Source: Saccopteryx bilineata
Lineage: Eukaryota; Chordata; Mammalia; Chiroptera; Emballonuridae
Length of the DNA stretch: 64,000 bases
Direction of reading: 5' to 3'
Assembly: GCF_036850765.1 (NCBI RefSeq)
Contig: NC_089495.1
Location: forward strand, 193,767,847-193,831,846
The notes below the pieces were generated by a model that saw nothing but the letters and a program-made list of their open reading frames with translations, did no database searches and was not told the DNA's origin. Within the stretch, counting starts at the first letter, position 1; the number at the start of each line of letters is the position of its first letter. The translations under genes and the position numbers were made by a program. Below, piece after piece: positions 21,474 through 32,142 of the stretch.

Positions 21474-22110
21474 GTTTAGAATAGTTTTAGATTTACAGAA
21501 AAGTTGCAATTATAGAGAGTTCCCATATACCCACGCCTTCCTTGTTAATATCTTATATTCGTATGGTAAATCTGTCGCAACCAATAACTAAATGTCACAG
21601 TGTTGTTATTATTAACCAATGTCAGTTCTTTATTTAGGTGTCCTTACTTTTTCCACTAATGTCCTTTTTTCCTATTCTAGGATCCCATCCAGGGCACCCG
21701 TTACAATTTTATCATCTTGTCTCTTCCAGTTCTTCTGAGCTGTGTTAGTTTCTCAGACTTTCCTTAGTTGCTGACAATGTAAAGGAGTGCTGGTCAGGCA
21801 TTTTTGTAGCATGTCTCTCAACTGGGGTTTGTCTGATGTTTTCCTGGTGGTGGGACTGGGATTATGAGCACTGGGGAGGAAGACTGCGGAGGTGAACTGC
21901 CCTCCTCCTCACATCACATCCAGGGTCCAAACTACCAACATGACATGGCTGTTGATGTTGCCCTTGACCGCCCAGCTCGCGTAGTGTTCGTCAGGTTTCC
22001 CCACGGTGGAGTTACTCTCCCCCACTCTTCCGTATCATACTCTTTGGAAGGAAGTCCCTATGCAAAGCCCACAATAAAGGGTGGAGTATCTAAATAAATT
22101 ACTTGGGATT
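21474..22110 (-). repeat. old L1M-type fragment
   Basis: AGTTTAGAATAGTTTTAGAT, TGTTTTCCTGGTGG, CAACATGACATGGCTGTTGA and CTTTGGAAGGAAGTCCCTAT are antisense landmarks of an ancient L1 3' region. The younger L1 at 20974 inserted at its left edge. Confidence 0.7.
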
Positions 22111-22800
22111 TTTCTGTATGGAAGACATGTCTATTCTTCTACACCATGTTGACTGTGCGTCTGCTGTGCCCCAGCCCTAGAATCAGCCCTTTCTTCACAA
22201 AGCCCTGGTTCCTTTTACTGGAAAATGGTGTTAGAAACCAAGAGCTGGGCTCTGGGTGTGCTTATTGCTACAGGAGTGTCACAGCCTCTGAGCCCTTTTT
22301 GGCCACAGAGCAAGGTCTCCAGTTTTGTTTTGTTTTGTTTTTTTTTTCAATTATGAAACATAGTGAATGATTCCACACTCAGGTGCATTACGAGGCACGA
22401 GGCAGGCCTATTAAATGGTACCAGTTACGGTCCAGACCTGTCTCTCACCAGGGGTCTGAAATGGAAGCTCAGCCAGGGCCCAGGTGGAACTCATGTGGAG
22501 TCCTGGGCACCCGTGAAGCAGTCTGAGGGCTGGTGGAATGTCCCGCCTTTGTATCAACGATGACAGTGATTTATCTGTGTGCCACGTGCTCAAAGTCCAG
22601 ATTTGGTTTTGGAGTGACACTGGTCTCATAGGATGTGGGGGCAAATATCCCGTTTTTTTTTCTTTGCTCTGCAGTTCACGCAGGATGAGATTTATCCTTT
22701 CCTTCAGTGTTCAGTGGAATTCATGTTTAAAATGAGCTCGACTTGGTGCCTGTTTTGGGGGATGACATCCTTAACTATCATTTTAATTTCTCATAGTCAC
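22111..22800. other. EYA2 intron, nothing recognised
   Basis: No gene or confident repeat. AT-rich in its right half, perhaps degraded L1. Confidence 0.35.
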
Positions 22801-23170
22801 TGGATTCATTTACTTTTAAATATTCCCTTGGGTTAATTTTGGTAATTTCTATGTTCCTGAAAAGCATCCACTTCATCTATGTGTTCAAATTCATTGGCAT
22901 AATATTGGACATGATATTCTCATGATGTATAAAAAAGACTCTCCCCTGAAATCTGTAGTAACATCCACCCTCTCATTGTGTATGTTTATCGGCCTCTTCT
23001 TTTTCTTCTGCTCTTTTTTTCTTGTTCCTGCTTGCCAAAGGCTGCACGACCTTCACAGTCTTTTTCAATGACCAGTTCTTATTGGTTTCCCTGTTTCTCT
23101 AATAAATATAATTCAAGGCTGGACGTGTCCGTCTGGATCACCCTTTAACTTGCATCCCACGGGTTTTGAT
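22801..23170 (-). repeat. old L1 ORF2 fragment
   Basis: CTTCATCTATGTGTTCAAAT then TCATTGGCATAATATTGGAC, TCTTCTTTTTCTTCTGCTC and CAATGACCAGTTCTTATTGG follow the antisense order of L1 ORF2. Degraded, with many stops. Confidence 0.6.
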
Positions 23171-23960
23171 ACTTAGTGTGCTCACTGTTGCTCATTTCTG
23201 AACAGTAAGTTCAGTGAACAGTATCCATCAAAACCCTTTACCCTTTCTGACGAAGCTGGTGACAGCCAGGGTTTCCCCAGCCTGCCCTGCTGTGGTCTGA
23301 TCTCATGACTTTTTGTCCTTGGCTGCTGGGAGACACAATCGCAGAAAGGAAATTGTTGACAAATTGGCGTTAGAAAAATGGCCCTTGTCAGAGCCCCCAT
23401 GGAATCCCCTGGCCACGCCTTCTCCTTTGAGGCAAGTATATTTTTAAGTGAGATTGCTAAACGCTGCTTCTAGACTAGCCAGAGAGAGAGGCCTGCTCCC
23501 TGGGAGGGAAAACCGGGCCATCTTTCTTGTGTTGTCTAAATGTTTAACTTATCTGAAGAGCATTAAAGAGGCTGTGGGCCGCATTGCATTAATGGCTAGT
23601 TGGGCAGGACGCCTTGGAGAGAGGCTCAGCGCTGACACGGTGAAATATTACCCTCCCTGATGGTTCCTGCAGAACGGTAAATCAGGCCTGCCCAGATTCC
23701 AGCCGCTCTGGAGTCTCTCCAGAAAGATCCTTCCCAAAGCTCTGGCAGCAGGCTGAAAGGCTCCCCCTCCAGCCTAGCCTACCCGCCTGCCTAGCTACTC
23801 CTTCCTTGGACCAGAGATACGTTCTGCCGAAAACCTTTAGCTTAATCTTGTTTCTCCTAAAGCACTCTTTTCCTCCACCCTCTCTGAGGACTCTCCTTCT
23901 CTGCTCCGCGGTGCATCAGAAAACTCTGTATCCCATGAAGAATAAATGTTGCAGCTTAGA
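23171..23960. other. EYA2 intron, nothing recognised
   Basis: No gene or named repeat seen. The G+C content is moderate and no long simple repeats are present. Confidence 0.4.
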
Positions 23961-23964
23961 AGTC

Positions 23965-24170
23965 AGCTTGGCCTGGGACCAAATCTCCATACTAGCTAAG
24001 TGACCCTGGGAGAGGAACTTCTTTGGGCCTCAGTTTCCTCATCTGTAAAATAGAGATTAAAAAAAAAAAAAATCTCCCTTGCAGGGTTGTTGTGAGATTT
24101 CAGTGAGAAAATGCATGTGTAATGAATGTCTGGCCCGGGGTAGGAGCTCAATACATGTTCGTGCCGGGCA
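23965..24170 (+). repeat. MIR SINE
   Basis: CTAAGTGACCCTGGGAGAGG, GGGCCTCAGTTTCCTCATCT then GTAAAATAGAGATT, GGGTTGTTGTGAGATTTCAG and GGAGCTCAATACATG follow sense MIR; an A run of about 14 lies inside. Confidence 0.9.
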
Positions 24171-24779
24171 AGTTAACCTCTCAGTGCCTCAGTTTCCCCA
24201 CATGGGCATACACAACAGATAAGATACCTTCTGTGGCTGCTGTAAAGGTTAAATGAACGGGTGCGGGCAAGCCCTTCTGTGAGCATTCAGCACACGCCGG
24301 CGACCGCTGTGATTGTGTTTATCAGTCCTCTCTCCTCAGCTCCAACCACAGTCCACTCCTTCTTTCTAGGAACGCACTCAGATCCACCGTCTACTGCTCT
24401 GCTCACCTTCGGGGTGGGCGGCGAGGGTGCTGTTGCGGTTCAGCGTGGCTTTGGCGACTGTTACTTATGTGACGTCTGTTTTGCACACGCGATGCGGAGA
24501 TGACGTGGTAACTCAGGGAGAGGGTTTTCCTCTTCCCTCTGTCTGTGTTTCCACTGGGGATTTCTCCCCCCTTGGCTGTGCTCCCCCCAGGCTTCCTGGC
24601 TACTCCGGTCCTCCCTGCTCTCTCTTTTCCTCTGAATCCACCGTCTGCAGGACTGAGTCTGTATTTCCTGTTGGGAATCTTCTTTCTCAAGCCAGATGGC
24701 AATCGTTTTCCCTGGGAGAGGCAGCATAGCAAGTGGGTAGGTGCAAGGACGCAAGGACGGCGGAGCCAGGCTGCCCGCA

Positions 24780-25160
24780 CCTGAATATTGCCACTGCCTG
24801 CTGGGTGACAGCTCACTTAACCATTTTTTTTTTTTGTATTTTTCTGAAGCTGGAAACGGGGAGAGACAGTCAGACTCCCGCATGCGCCCGACCGGGATCC
24901 ACCCGGCACACCCACCAGGGGGCGATGCCCTGCCCCTCCGGGGTGTCGCTCTGCAGTGACCAGAGCCACTCTAGCGCCTGGGGCAGAGGCCAAGGAGCCA
25001 TCCCGAGCGCCCGGGCCATCTTTGCTCCAATGGAGCCTTGGCTGCGGGAGGGGAAGAGAGAGACAGAGAGGAAGGAGGGGGGAGGTGGAGAAGCAAATGG
25101 GCGCTTAACCAGGGCCCACTTAACCTCTTTGAGCCTCAGTTTCCTCACTCGTAAAGTGGC
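24780..25160 (+). repeat. MIR SINE split by a younger SINE
   Basis: The left piece (GCCTGCTGGGTGACAGCTCA) and the right piece (GAGCCTCAGTTTCCTCACTC then GTAAAGTGG) are one sense MIR interrupted at its CACTTAACC site by the SINE at 24823-25116. Confidence 0.8.
24823..25116 (-). mobile_element. GCCCTGGCC-type SINE with its tRNA head deleted
   Basis: Body and A-tail are complete, but on the minus strand the head jumps from GCCCTGGTT directly to AAGCGCCCATTTGC. About 70 bases holding the A- and B-box-like segments are missing. The target duplication CACTTAACC (24814-24822 and 25117-25125) is intact, so both true ends are present and the loss is internal. Confidence 0.92.
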
Positions 25161-25566
25161 TGCGATGGACTGAATGTTTGTGGTCCCCCTATTCGTATGT
25201 TGAAGCTCTAACCCTCACTGTGGCTGTACTTAAAGATGAGGCTTCTAAGGAAGTAATTATGGTTAAATGAGGTCATAAGGGTGGGGCCCTCATCTAACAG
25301 GATTAGTGTCCTTATAAGACGTGACACTGGAGCTCTCTCTCTCTCTCTACCTCTCTCTCCACAGGCACCGAGGAAAGGCCATGTGGAGACATAGTGAGAA
25401 GGTGACCTTCCACAAGCCAGGAAGAGAGTCCTCACCAGAAACCAAATTGGTGGGCACCTTGACCTGGGACTTTTAGCCTCCAGAACGATAAGAAAATTGA
25501 TTTCTGTTGTTTATGTTATCTAGTCTATGGTTGTTTTGTTATAATATCCCAAGCAGATTAATACAA
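25161..25566 (+). repeat. MLT1-type MaLR LTR
   Basis: TGGACTGAATGTTTGTGGTC, CCCCTATTCGTATGTTGAAG, TTAAATGAGGTCATAAGGGT, GGAAAGGCCATGTGGAGACA and CCAAGCAGATTAATAC follow the MLT1 LTR from end to end. About 400 bp. A CT microsatellite lies within (25333-25348). Confidence 0.85.
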
Positions 25567-25714
25567 TGAGGATCATAATAGTGAGGATTAAATAAGTTAA
25601 TATCTATAAAATGCTCTCAGAACAGCGCCTGACACCTGGTAAGTTCTTAGTAAATGTCAGCTGTGATTTCAGGTATTATTACCATCATAACTGAAAATAT
25701 GGTCCCTTACAAAT

Positions 25715-25985
25715 GAAAACTCTAGAGTTGCACTATCTGATAGAACTTTCTTCAAGGATGTAAATGTTCTGTTCTGTCCAGTACGCTAGCCACCAGCCAC
25801 ATGTGGCTCTTTACATTAAAATTAATTAAAATTAAATACAATGAAAAATTCAGTGCCTCAGTTGTACTAGTCATAGTTCAAGTGCTCAATAGCCCCATCT
25901 GGCTGGTGGTTACCATACTGAACAGTGCAGACTAGAACATTTATATCGTTGTAGAAAACTGTCGGACAGCCCTGCTCTGAAGCAT
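25715..25985. repeat. old inverted-repeat DNA transposon (MER type)
   Basis: GCCACCAGCCACATGTGGCT, an AATTAATTAAAATT-type core, CAAGTGCTCAATAGCCCCAT and GGTGGTTACCATACTGAACA show the same ancient AT-cored element as at 18555. Confidence 0.6.
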
Positions 25986-26299
25986 GGCTTTCAAATGGTT
26001 CCGACTGTGACCTTCAGTAAGAAGTTTTCTATCACATAGAGATTTACATTACTGAAACATAATTTATGTTATTGAAGTAATTCTTAAAACAGTATTCACC
26101 ACTACTATTCTGTGGTATACCCTATTATGTTCTATTTTGCCTACTCTTGAATTATTTAAGATATGCTGGTCTTGACCTTGTATGTGGGTCACGGTTTGCT
26201 GTACTGCAGTACTGATATTGAATTATTGTAAAATCAGGGGTTGGGCAAGCTAGTTATATTTTTCTAATTCGTTGTAAAATAAATATCTAACAATTTAGT

Positions 26300-26530
26300 T
26301 TTTCCCCTTCTTTTTCAAGTGAGAGGAGGAGAGATAGAGAGACAGATTCCTGCATGTGTCCCAACCAGGATCCACCCAGCAACCCCTGTCTGGGGCTGAT
26401 GCTGTGCCCATCTGGGGCCATGTTCGCAACTGAGCTATTTTTAGTGCCTGAGGCTGAGGCTACACAAAACTATCCTCAGTGCGCAGGGCCGATATGCTTG
26501 AACCAATCGAGCCATGGCTGCAGGAGGGGA

Positions 26531-26566
<36 letters not shown>
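26300..26566 (-). repeat. old, 5'-truncated tRNA-SINE relative
   Basis: The body phrases ATCCACCCAGCAACCCC, TGCCCATCTGGGGCC, GAGCCATGGCTGCAGGAGGG and a GAGA tract match the GCCCTGGCC SINE body at low identity. The tRNA head is absent. It looks older than the other copies. Confidence 0.75.
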
Positions 26567-26614
26567 GCTCTGGGCTGACTGCCTTCATCCATCCCCCGTC
26601 ATCATCACAACTCT

Positions 26615-26725
26615 GGAAGGTTGGGGTTTTTCTTCTAACCATTTAACAGATGAGGAAACCGAGGCACATAGAGAGGGAGTGATTTGCTCAGGTCACATAG
26701 TCTGGAGATGGTGAAGCCAGCATTC
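26615..26725 (-). repeat. MIR fragment
   Basis: CCATTTAACAGATGAGGAAA then CCGAGGCACATAGAGAGG and AGGTCACATAGTCTGGAGAT form the antisense MIR core. Confidence 0.75.
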
Positions 26726-26889
26726 AAAGGTAGATGAACTTATTAGAAGGTGCTTGCCTTTAAACTCAGAACATACACCCTAAAGGGCTGAGATACAGCT
26801 GAATGTGGCACCTACCTCGTCTTTGATCAGTCCCTATGCCTCACAGACTCTTCTCCTGAGTGCTTCTGGGAGTCTGAGAACTACTGGTC

Positions 26890-27465
26890 TAAACTGCTTC
26901 CACCCAGACCTCCTTCAGTCTGTTCTCCACCCAGCAGACAGAGGGAGCCTCTAAGCCATAAATCAGATCACATCGCTGCCTTGCTCAAAACCCTCCAGTG
27001 GCTTCCTGTCACCCTTAGAATATCATCCAAAGCCTAATGGTGCACAAAGTCCCCACAGAACCTTCCCTCTAACCCCACTGTCCACCACAATCCTTCCTGC
27101 TCCTTCCCCTCCAGCTGCCATGGTTGTATAACCTACCTCAGGGCCTTTGCACTGCTGTTCTCTCTGCCTGACACACTCTTCACCCAGATTTCTCATCTCC
27201 TTCACACCTCTGCTCAAATGTCAAAAAAGTCTTACCTCGTTAAGTAAAATAACAGTCCCTATAACTATCTCCTGTCTGACTCTGCTGGTCTCTCTCGGGA
27301 GCACTTTATCTGACATTATATTATATATATTCAGTCGTTTAGATTTGCTTCCCCAACTGGAAGGTCAATGCCTTGAGGGTGGGGATCTTGCTGTGTTTTG
27401 TTTGCCACTGAATCCACAGCACTTAGAGACTAGTTCCTGGCAGAGAGTGAGTTCTCCATACATGG
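26890..27465 (+). repeat. L2 LINE 3' region
   Basis: CTGCCTTGCTCAAAACCCTC, CAGTGGCTTCCTGTCACCCT, CAGGGCCTTTGCACTGCTGT and GAGGGTGGGGATCTTGCTGT are in sense L2 order over about 570 bp. Confidence 0.88.
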
Positions 27466-28399
27466 CTACTGCATTCAGGAGCTGACCTCCTATTTACAGA
27501 TGGATGACAGGCTCGGAGCAGAAAGGGTCTGACTTTGTCCCCTAAGCCCAACCATCCTGCAGGAGCGGGCCACCGCTGGGCTCCTGCAGGCCTTGGGCTT
27601 CTCCTCAATCCCAATGGCCTCCCTGGGAGCCACGGGAGGCTACCTTTAGATTTCAACAGGGGCTCCCTCACCAGCAAGCAATATGTTTTCACTTGTGTGA
27701 GTCTTAACTTCTCCATTGCGTAACCTGGTTTCAATCTTGCCAAGGTGCCCTGGGGGCTTCTGGCACTGGGGACATCTTTGAAAAATTTAGAGAATAAAAA
27801 CAAACTGGCTTCCCTGAATAGCTCCAGCTGGTAATTAAGATTGTTCTCCAGAAGGTGCAACTTTGACTTCAGGGCCAGCGAGGAACAGCAGAGGGGGCAA
27901 GACTCTGGAAATGTCCCTTGAAACATATACACCAATCCCACAACATGCATGGCTCTGCACCTCGGGTTCAACCGGGATTGACAAAGCGCCTACTATGTGT
28001 CTGGCGTCTTTACTGCAGATGAGCTTCAGACTCGTCTACCTGCTTGTCAATCTGGTATCTCCACCAGGGTGTCCCAGATATCTCAAACCCCATGTGCCCT
28101 CGACAGAGGGATGAATCCCCCCACTGCATCCCACGTTTTGCCCATCTCAGAGAATGGCACCCTTGCCCTGGTTGGCCCGAGCCCCGGAACCCCCTTGATT
28201 CCTTTCTCCCCTCCTCGTCACATCCTGCCCATCAGCAGATCCCCTGGGCCTTCCCTCCATCCCAGAGCCCACAGCTTTTTCCCACTTCAATTCAACCATC
28301 CTTCTTTCGCTTGGACCACAGTTACCTCCCCCAGTTCTCTCTGCCTCCACCTTTCCCTCCTATTGCTCATTTGCTGTAGCAGCCAGAATGGTCTTTTAA
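27466..28399. other. EYA2 intron, nothing recognised
   Basis: ORFs up to 182 codons on both strands have no recognisable homology. The right part (about 28050-28390) is CT-rich and may be the eroded 5' part of the following L2. Confidence 0.45.
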
Positions 28400-28850
28400 A
28401 AACCTAAACCAGGTGGTGTGTGCCCCCTGGCCCTGCGGCTGTCCACAGTACTTACAAATAAACTCCGATGTCTGTGATCAGGCCAGGCCCATGCCTCCCT
28501 CTCCAGGCTCATTGATCCCAGCTGACCCCGAGCTCCCTCCTTCACTACTGTCATGTGGCCTTCTCTCTGCTCCTACATTACTTCACACATGTTCTCACCT
28601 CAGGGCCTTTGCACTTACTGATCCCACCTCCCTCCATCTCCACCTGGCTGGCTCCTGTCATCACTCAGGCTTTGGCTCAAGTGTCACCTCCTTGAGAGGC
28701 ATTCCTTAACCACTTGAGAATGTTGACCTCCCCATCCCACCCCCTCTCACCCATCCATTACCATCAAACATCATTATTTTATTTTTTTCACATCCTTTTC
28801 ATCGTCACAAACTTTCCTGTTTATGAGTTTGTTTGGTTGTTTACTGCCTG
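28400..28850 (+). repeat. L2 LINE 3' region
   Basis: CTCAGGGCCTTTGCACTTAC, CTCAAGTGTCACCTCCTTGA and GTTTGGTTGTTTACTGCCTG are in L2 sense order. Confidence 0.8.
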
Positions 28851-29660
28851 GGCCTGGGGAATTTAGGGTGACTCAGACAGACTTGGTCCCTGCTTTCATG
28901 CACCTAACATTCAAAGGAGACGACAGGGAAAGGCTAAACCTACCCTGGACTTTTCCCCTATAGGGCCAATAACTTCCATTTTTTTGGGGGGGGGAGTTGC
29001 TATTGCAGTCAGTTGAGTCTTTACTTTGTTAGGCTCCATAAATACTTGCTGAATTCAACTGCCATGTTTATTTTGTTTGGCTTTGTTTTTACTCTTAATT
29101 TCTCTCCCTTCCTCTCTCTCTCTCTCCTTCTCTTCCTTCCTCCCCTTTCCTTTTTTCTGCCAAGACATGAGAGGTCATTGTAAAAGAAGCCCGCACACTG
29201 CCTTTGGCCAAAGAGACGGTCCTGGGCCTCCACGCTACTGGTATTCCCTTTCTTCATTAACGAGTTTCTACCTCGAGCCTCTCCTTGAAACGGATGTTGG
29301 GAGAACAATTCTTTTCTATCGACAGGAGGACCGTGGCCCACGGGGCTCGCCTAGACTGAACAGAACACAAGACTGATGCTTTCGGCAGGACTTGCCCCTC
29401 TGCAAGTCTCGGGCCGCAGGCTGGAAAGGAAGCCCCATATCCATCCTCTCCCGATGATCAACATCAGACACGCTCTGTGCTAGTCGGGACGAATGGAACT
29501 CGTAGCCTTCATATTTCTACTGCACGGTTTCATCCTCCGGGACTTCCTAGATTCTGGGGGGAAAATTCCTACTAGGAGAAGTAGAATTGTTCTTTCACAA
29601 ACAGTTTTATTGTAGGTTGCCTTTATTTTTTAATTTGGCAAACCGATATTGAGAATATAA
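28851..29660. other. EYA2 intron, nothing recognised
   Basis: Contains a short L2-like antisense trace near 28870-28925 and a CT tract near 29100-29150. No gene seen. Confidence 0.45.
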
Positions 29661-29664
29661 TTTA

Positions 29665-30084
29665 GGCCCTGGCTGGTTGGCTCAGCGGTAGAGCATCGGC
29701 CTGGCATGCGGGGGACCCGGGTTCGATTCCCGGCCAGGGCACATAGGAGAAGCACCCATTTGCTTCTCTACCCCCCCCTCCTTCCTCTCTGTCTCTCTCT
29801 TCCCCTCCTGCAGCCAAGGCTCCATTGGAGCAAAGATGGCCCAGGCGCTGGGGATGGCTCCTTGGCCTCTGCCCCAGGCGCTAAAGTGGCTCTGGTCGCG
29901 GCAGAGCGACGCCCCGGAGGGGCAGAGCATCGCCCCCTGGTGGGCAGAGCGTCGCCCCTGGTGGGTGTGCCGGGTGGATCCCGGTCGGGCGCATGCGGGA
30001 GTCTATCTGACTGTCTCTCCCTGTTTCCAGCTTCAGAAAAATACAAAAGAAAAAGAAAAAGAAAATAAAGTAAAAAAAAAAAGA
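29665..30084 (+). mobile_element. full-length tRNA-derived SINE, GCCCTGGCC type
   Basis: The head GGCCCTGGCTGGTTGGCTCA and GGTTCGATTCCCGGCCAGGG are intact, with a CCCCCCC-TCC block and a body with the CGCCCCTGGTGGG duplication. The 3' end TTCAGAAAAATACAAAAG leads into a long A-rich tail. The 14-bp duplication GAGAATATAATTTA lies at 29651-29664 and 30085-30098. Confidence 0.97.
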
Positions 30085-30098
30085 GAGAATATAATTTA

Positions 30099-30950
30099 TA
30101 GAGTGAGCCAGGAGATGCCCACATTACTCCTCTTATCAGCCATAAAAAGCCATTTTCACCTTGGAGAAAACTGCTTGCTCTTTCGTTAGAGGGAAGCAAT
30201 GCACTATATTTCCCTCTTTGCTCTGGCTACCAGGAAGCTCAGGGATTAACTCGGAACTTAACTTGAGCAGTTAGCTTGAGCTGGATTCTTTGGGTACAAT
30301 GCCTCACCCTAGTTTTCTACTCCTTTGCTTTTAAGTAGTTCTATTTAAGATACATTTTCCGTTTAACATTCTCCCTAAGCCCTTGGAGATAGGCTGGGTA
30401 TAAACAAATGAATTACATTTACTTCCGAAGCTCCTTTCCCCGTTCCCTACCTCCCTGGACAGTTTGCTTAGGGGCACAGTAGCAGATGCTTTAAATAAGC
30501 AGAGTCCCCCTGCTCGCTCGCTCTCTGTGTAAAACATGTTTTCAGGGGGAATGTAAATTGTTTTTTAAAAGCTCCCATCCTGGGCTACTGCTCATTATTA
30601 CTGACCCGGGAGGATCGGTACTCATTTGCTTTAATCAACTTATTAAATAGCAAATTTCAGAAGGAAGAAACAACGCAGCCTTTATTAATGGATTAGTAAA
30701 ACGGCCAGTGGACATCACCACGCCAACGGAGAGAAAGGCCCACTCACTGCCCAGGGAAGCTGGGGAGGAAAGCCAGGCAAGGGAAGCGTGTTTTCGATAA
30801 ACCCGCTGCTGGCCAGAGCTGTGTGCCTTCTTGGGGGCTGCTGGCCCAAGTTTCCAGCCTTCAAAGAAAAAAAAGAGGAAGAAAAGAGTAAAAGGCAGCA
30901 TCTCTTCTCCCAAACGAGACGCGAGTATGAAATGAAACAAGCAGGGCCAA
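30099..30950. other. repeat-poor intron flank of an EYA2 exon
   Basis: About 850 bp with no recognisable repeat next to the exon at 30953. It contains several TAAT/ATTA motifs (for example TTATTAATGGATTAGTAAAA near 30682). Possible constrained non-coding sequence, not demonstrable from one genome. Confidence 0.4.
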
Positions 30951-30952
30951 AC

Positions 30953-31042
30953 CTCCAGGTCGTTGAAGAACAGATGCGTGTCTGCAAGGTTGAAGATCAT
31001 TTCTTCCATCATCAGGCCAATGCGCACGGACGTCGTGGTGTC
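30953..31042 (-). CDS. EYA2: EYA2 coding exon, start of Eya domain helices
   Basis: A 90-bp, 30-codon exon in phase 0 on both sides, encoding [20 protein letters not shown] then [10 protein letters not shown] (about residues 297-326). The [21 protein letters not shown] segment is invariant in vertebrate EYA proteins and contributes the first helices of the cap after the catalytic DLDET strand. The acceptor is CTGACAG/GACACC. The donor is GAG/GTTTGG, which keeps the obligatory GT but departs from consensus at +3, +4 and +6, unlike the other donors of this gene. No stop or frameshift. The next exon begins DCDQ, as expected. Confidence 0.96.
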
Positions 31043-31599
31043 CTGTCAGAAGGCAGAGGGAGGGTCACGTGCCAGTGAGCCTTGTCAGCCCAGCCTCCCT
31101 CTGCCTCCCTCCCAGCCTCTGAAAGGCCGTTCCTCATCTGCACAGTTCGCACACACCGGCTAGAACCGTGTCTCCGTGGGGGGTCGGGGTGCTAATGTTG
31201 TGCAGCTTCTGAGACTTCCCTTCTAGTTTTTCATCACTTACAGTCACCCTTTTTAGTATTTCGATCTTCCCCCACTGACACGGCCCCTGGAATTGCAACT
31301 CCGTTCAGTGCTGCAAGGACCGGAAAACGGCTACAGTGATGAGGGCCTCTCGGAAATGTGTGTCTTTGGGGAGGCCTGCGAGATTTCAGGGGGGGAGCAG
31401 TATAAACCAGGTATAAACTACCGGAGAGCCGGGATGCTGGCTCTCTTATTACAACAATCTCTCTGTGGAGGCTGGCTTACTCCTTCTGGTATTGTAAATG
31501 CCACCGGTATCTAGCAATAGAGATTAATGGTAAAAACAAACACACGAACAAAACCCACTAGGGTGCATCCGTACCAGGGAGAACGAGGCAGCTATTGAA
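31043..31599. other. EYA2 intron (23.7 kb), exon-proximal part
   Basis: No repeat recognised in this 560-bp stretch and no further exon; the EYA2 frame skips directly to 54715. Confidence 0.45.
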
Positions 31600-31610
31600 A
31601 AAATAAAGTC

Positions 31611-32131
31611 GTAGCCCAGGCCTGGTGGCTCAGTGGATACATACAGCATTGGCCTGGCATGCTAAGGAGGCGGGTTCTATCCCTGGTCGGGGCACGGGCG
31701 AGAAGCAACCAGTGAGTGCACAACTAAATGGAACAGCTAAGTGCAGGGGTCCCCAAACTTTTTACACAGGGGACCAGTTCACTGTCCCTCAGACCGTTGG
31801 AGGGCCGGACTGTAAAAAAAACTATGAACAAATCCCCATGCACACTGCACATATCTTATTTTAAAGTAAAAAACAAAATGGGAACAAATACAATATTTAA
31901 AATAAAGAACAAGTAAATTTAAATCAACAAACTGACCAGTATTTCAATGGGAACTATGCTCCTCTCACTGACCACCAATGAAAGAGATACCCCTTCCAGA
32001 AGTGTGGCAGGGGTCGGATAAATGGCCTCAGGGGCCGCATGTGGCCCGCGGGCCGTAGTTTGGGGACCCCTGGCTAAGTGGAATGAGTTGATACTTCTTT
32101 CTCTCTCCAAATCAATGGAAAACTTAAGAAG
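31611..32131 (+). mobile_element. tRNA-derived SINE (short Ves-like type) split by a hAT element
   Basis: The left part has a CCTGGTGGCTCAGTGGATAC head, GGTTCTATCCCTGGTCGGGG and CAACCAGTGAGTGCACAACT. After the 31744-32072 insertion it resumes at GGAATGAGTTGATACTTCTT with CTCTCTCCAAATCAATGG and an A-rich tail. The outer target duplication AAAATAAAGTC lies at 31600-31610 and 32132-32142. Same type as the copy at 56703. Confidence 0.9.
31744..32072. mobile_element. 329-bp non-autonomous hAT transposon
   Basis: The ends CAGGGGTCCCCAAACT and AGTTTGGGGACCCCTG are perfect 16-bp inverted repeats. An exact 8-bp duplication GCTAAGTG flanks it (31736-31743 and 32073-32080), the hAT signature. No transposase ORF. 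It interrupts the SINE at 31611. Confidence 0.97.
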
Positions 32132-32142
32132 AAAATAAAGTC

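Noticed and set aside
29665..29745. tRNA gene-like segments (A-box/B-box motifs)
   Set aside because: They are the heads of SINEs with attached bodies, A-tails and target duplications, not tRNA genes.
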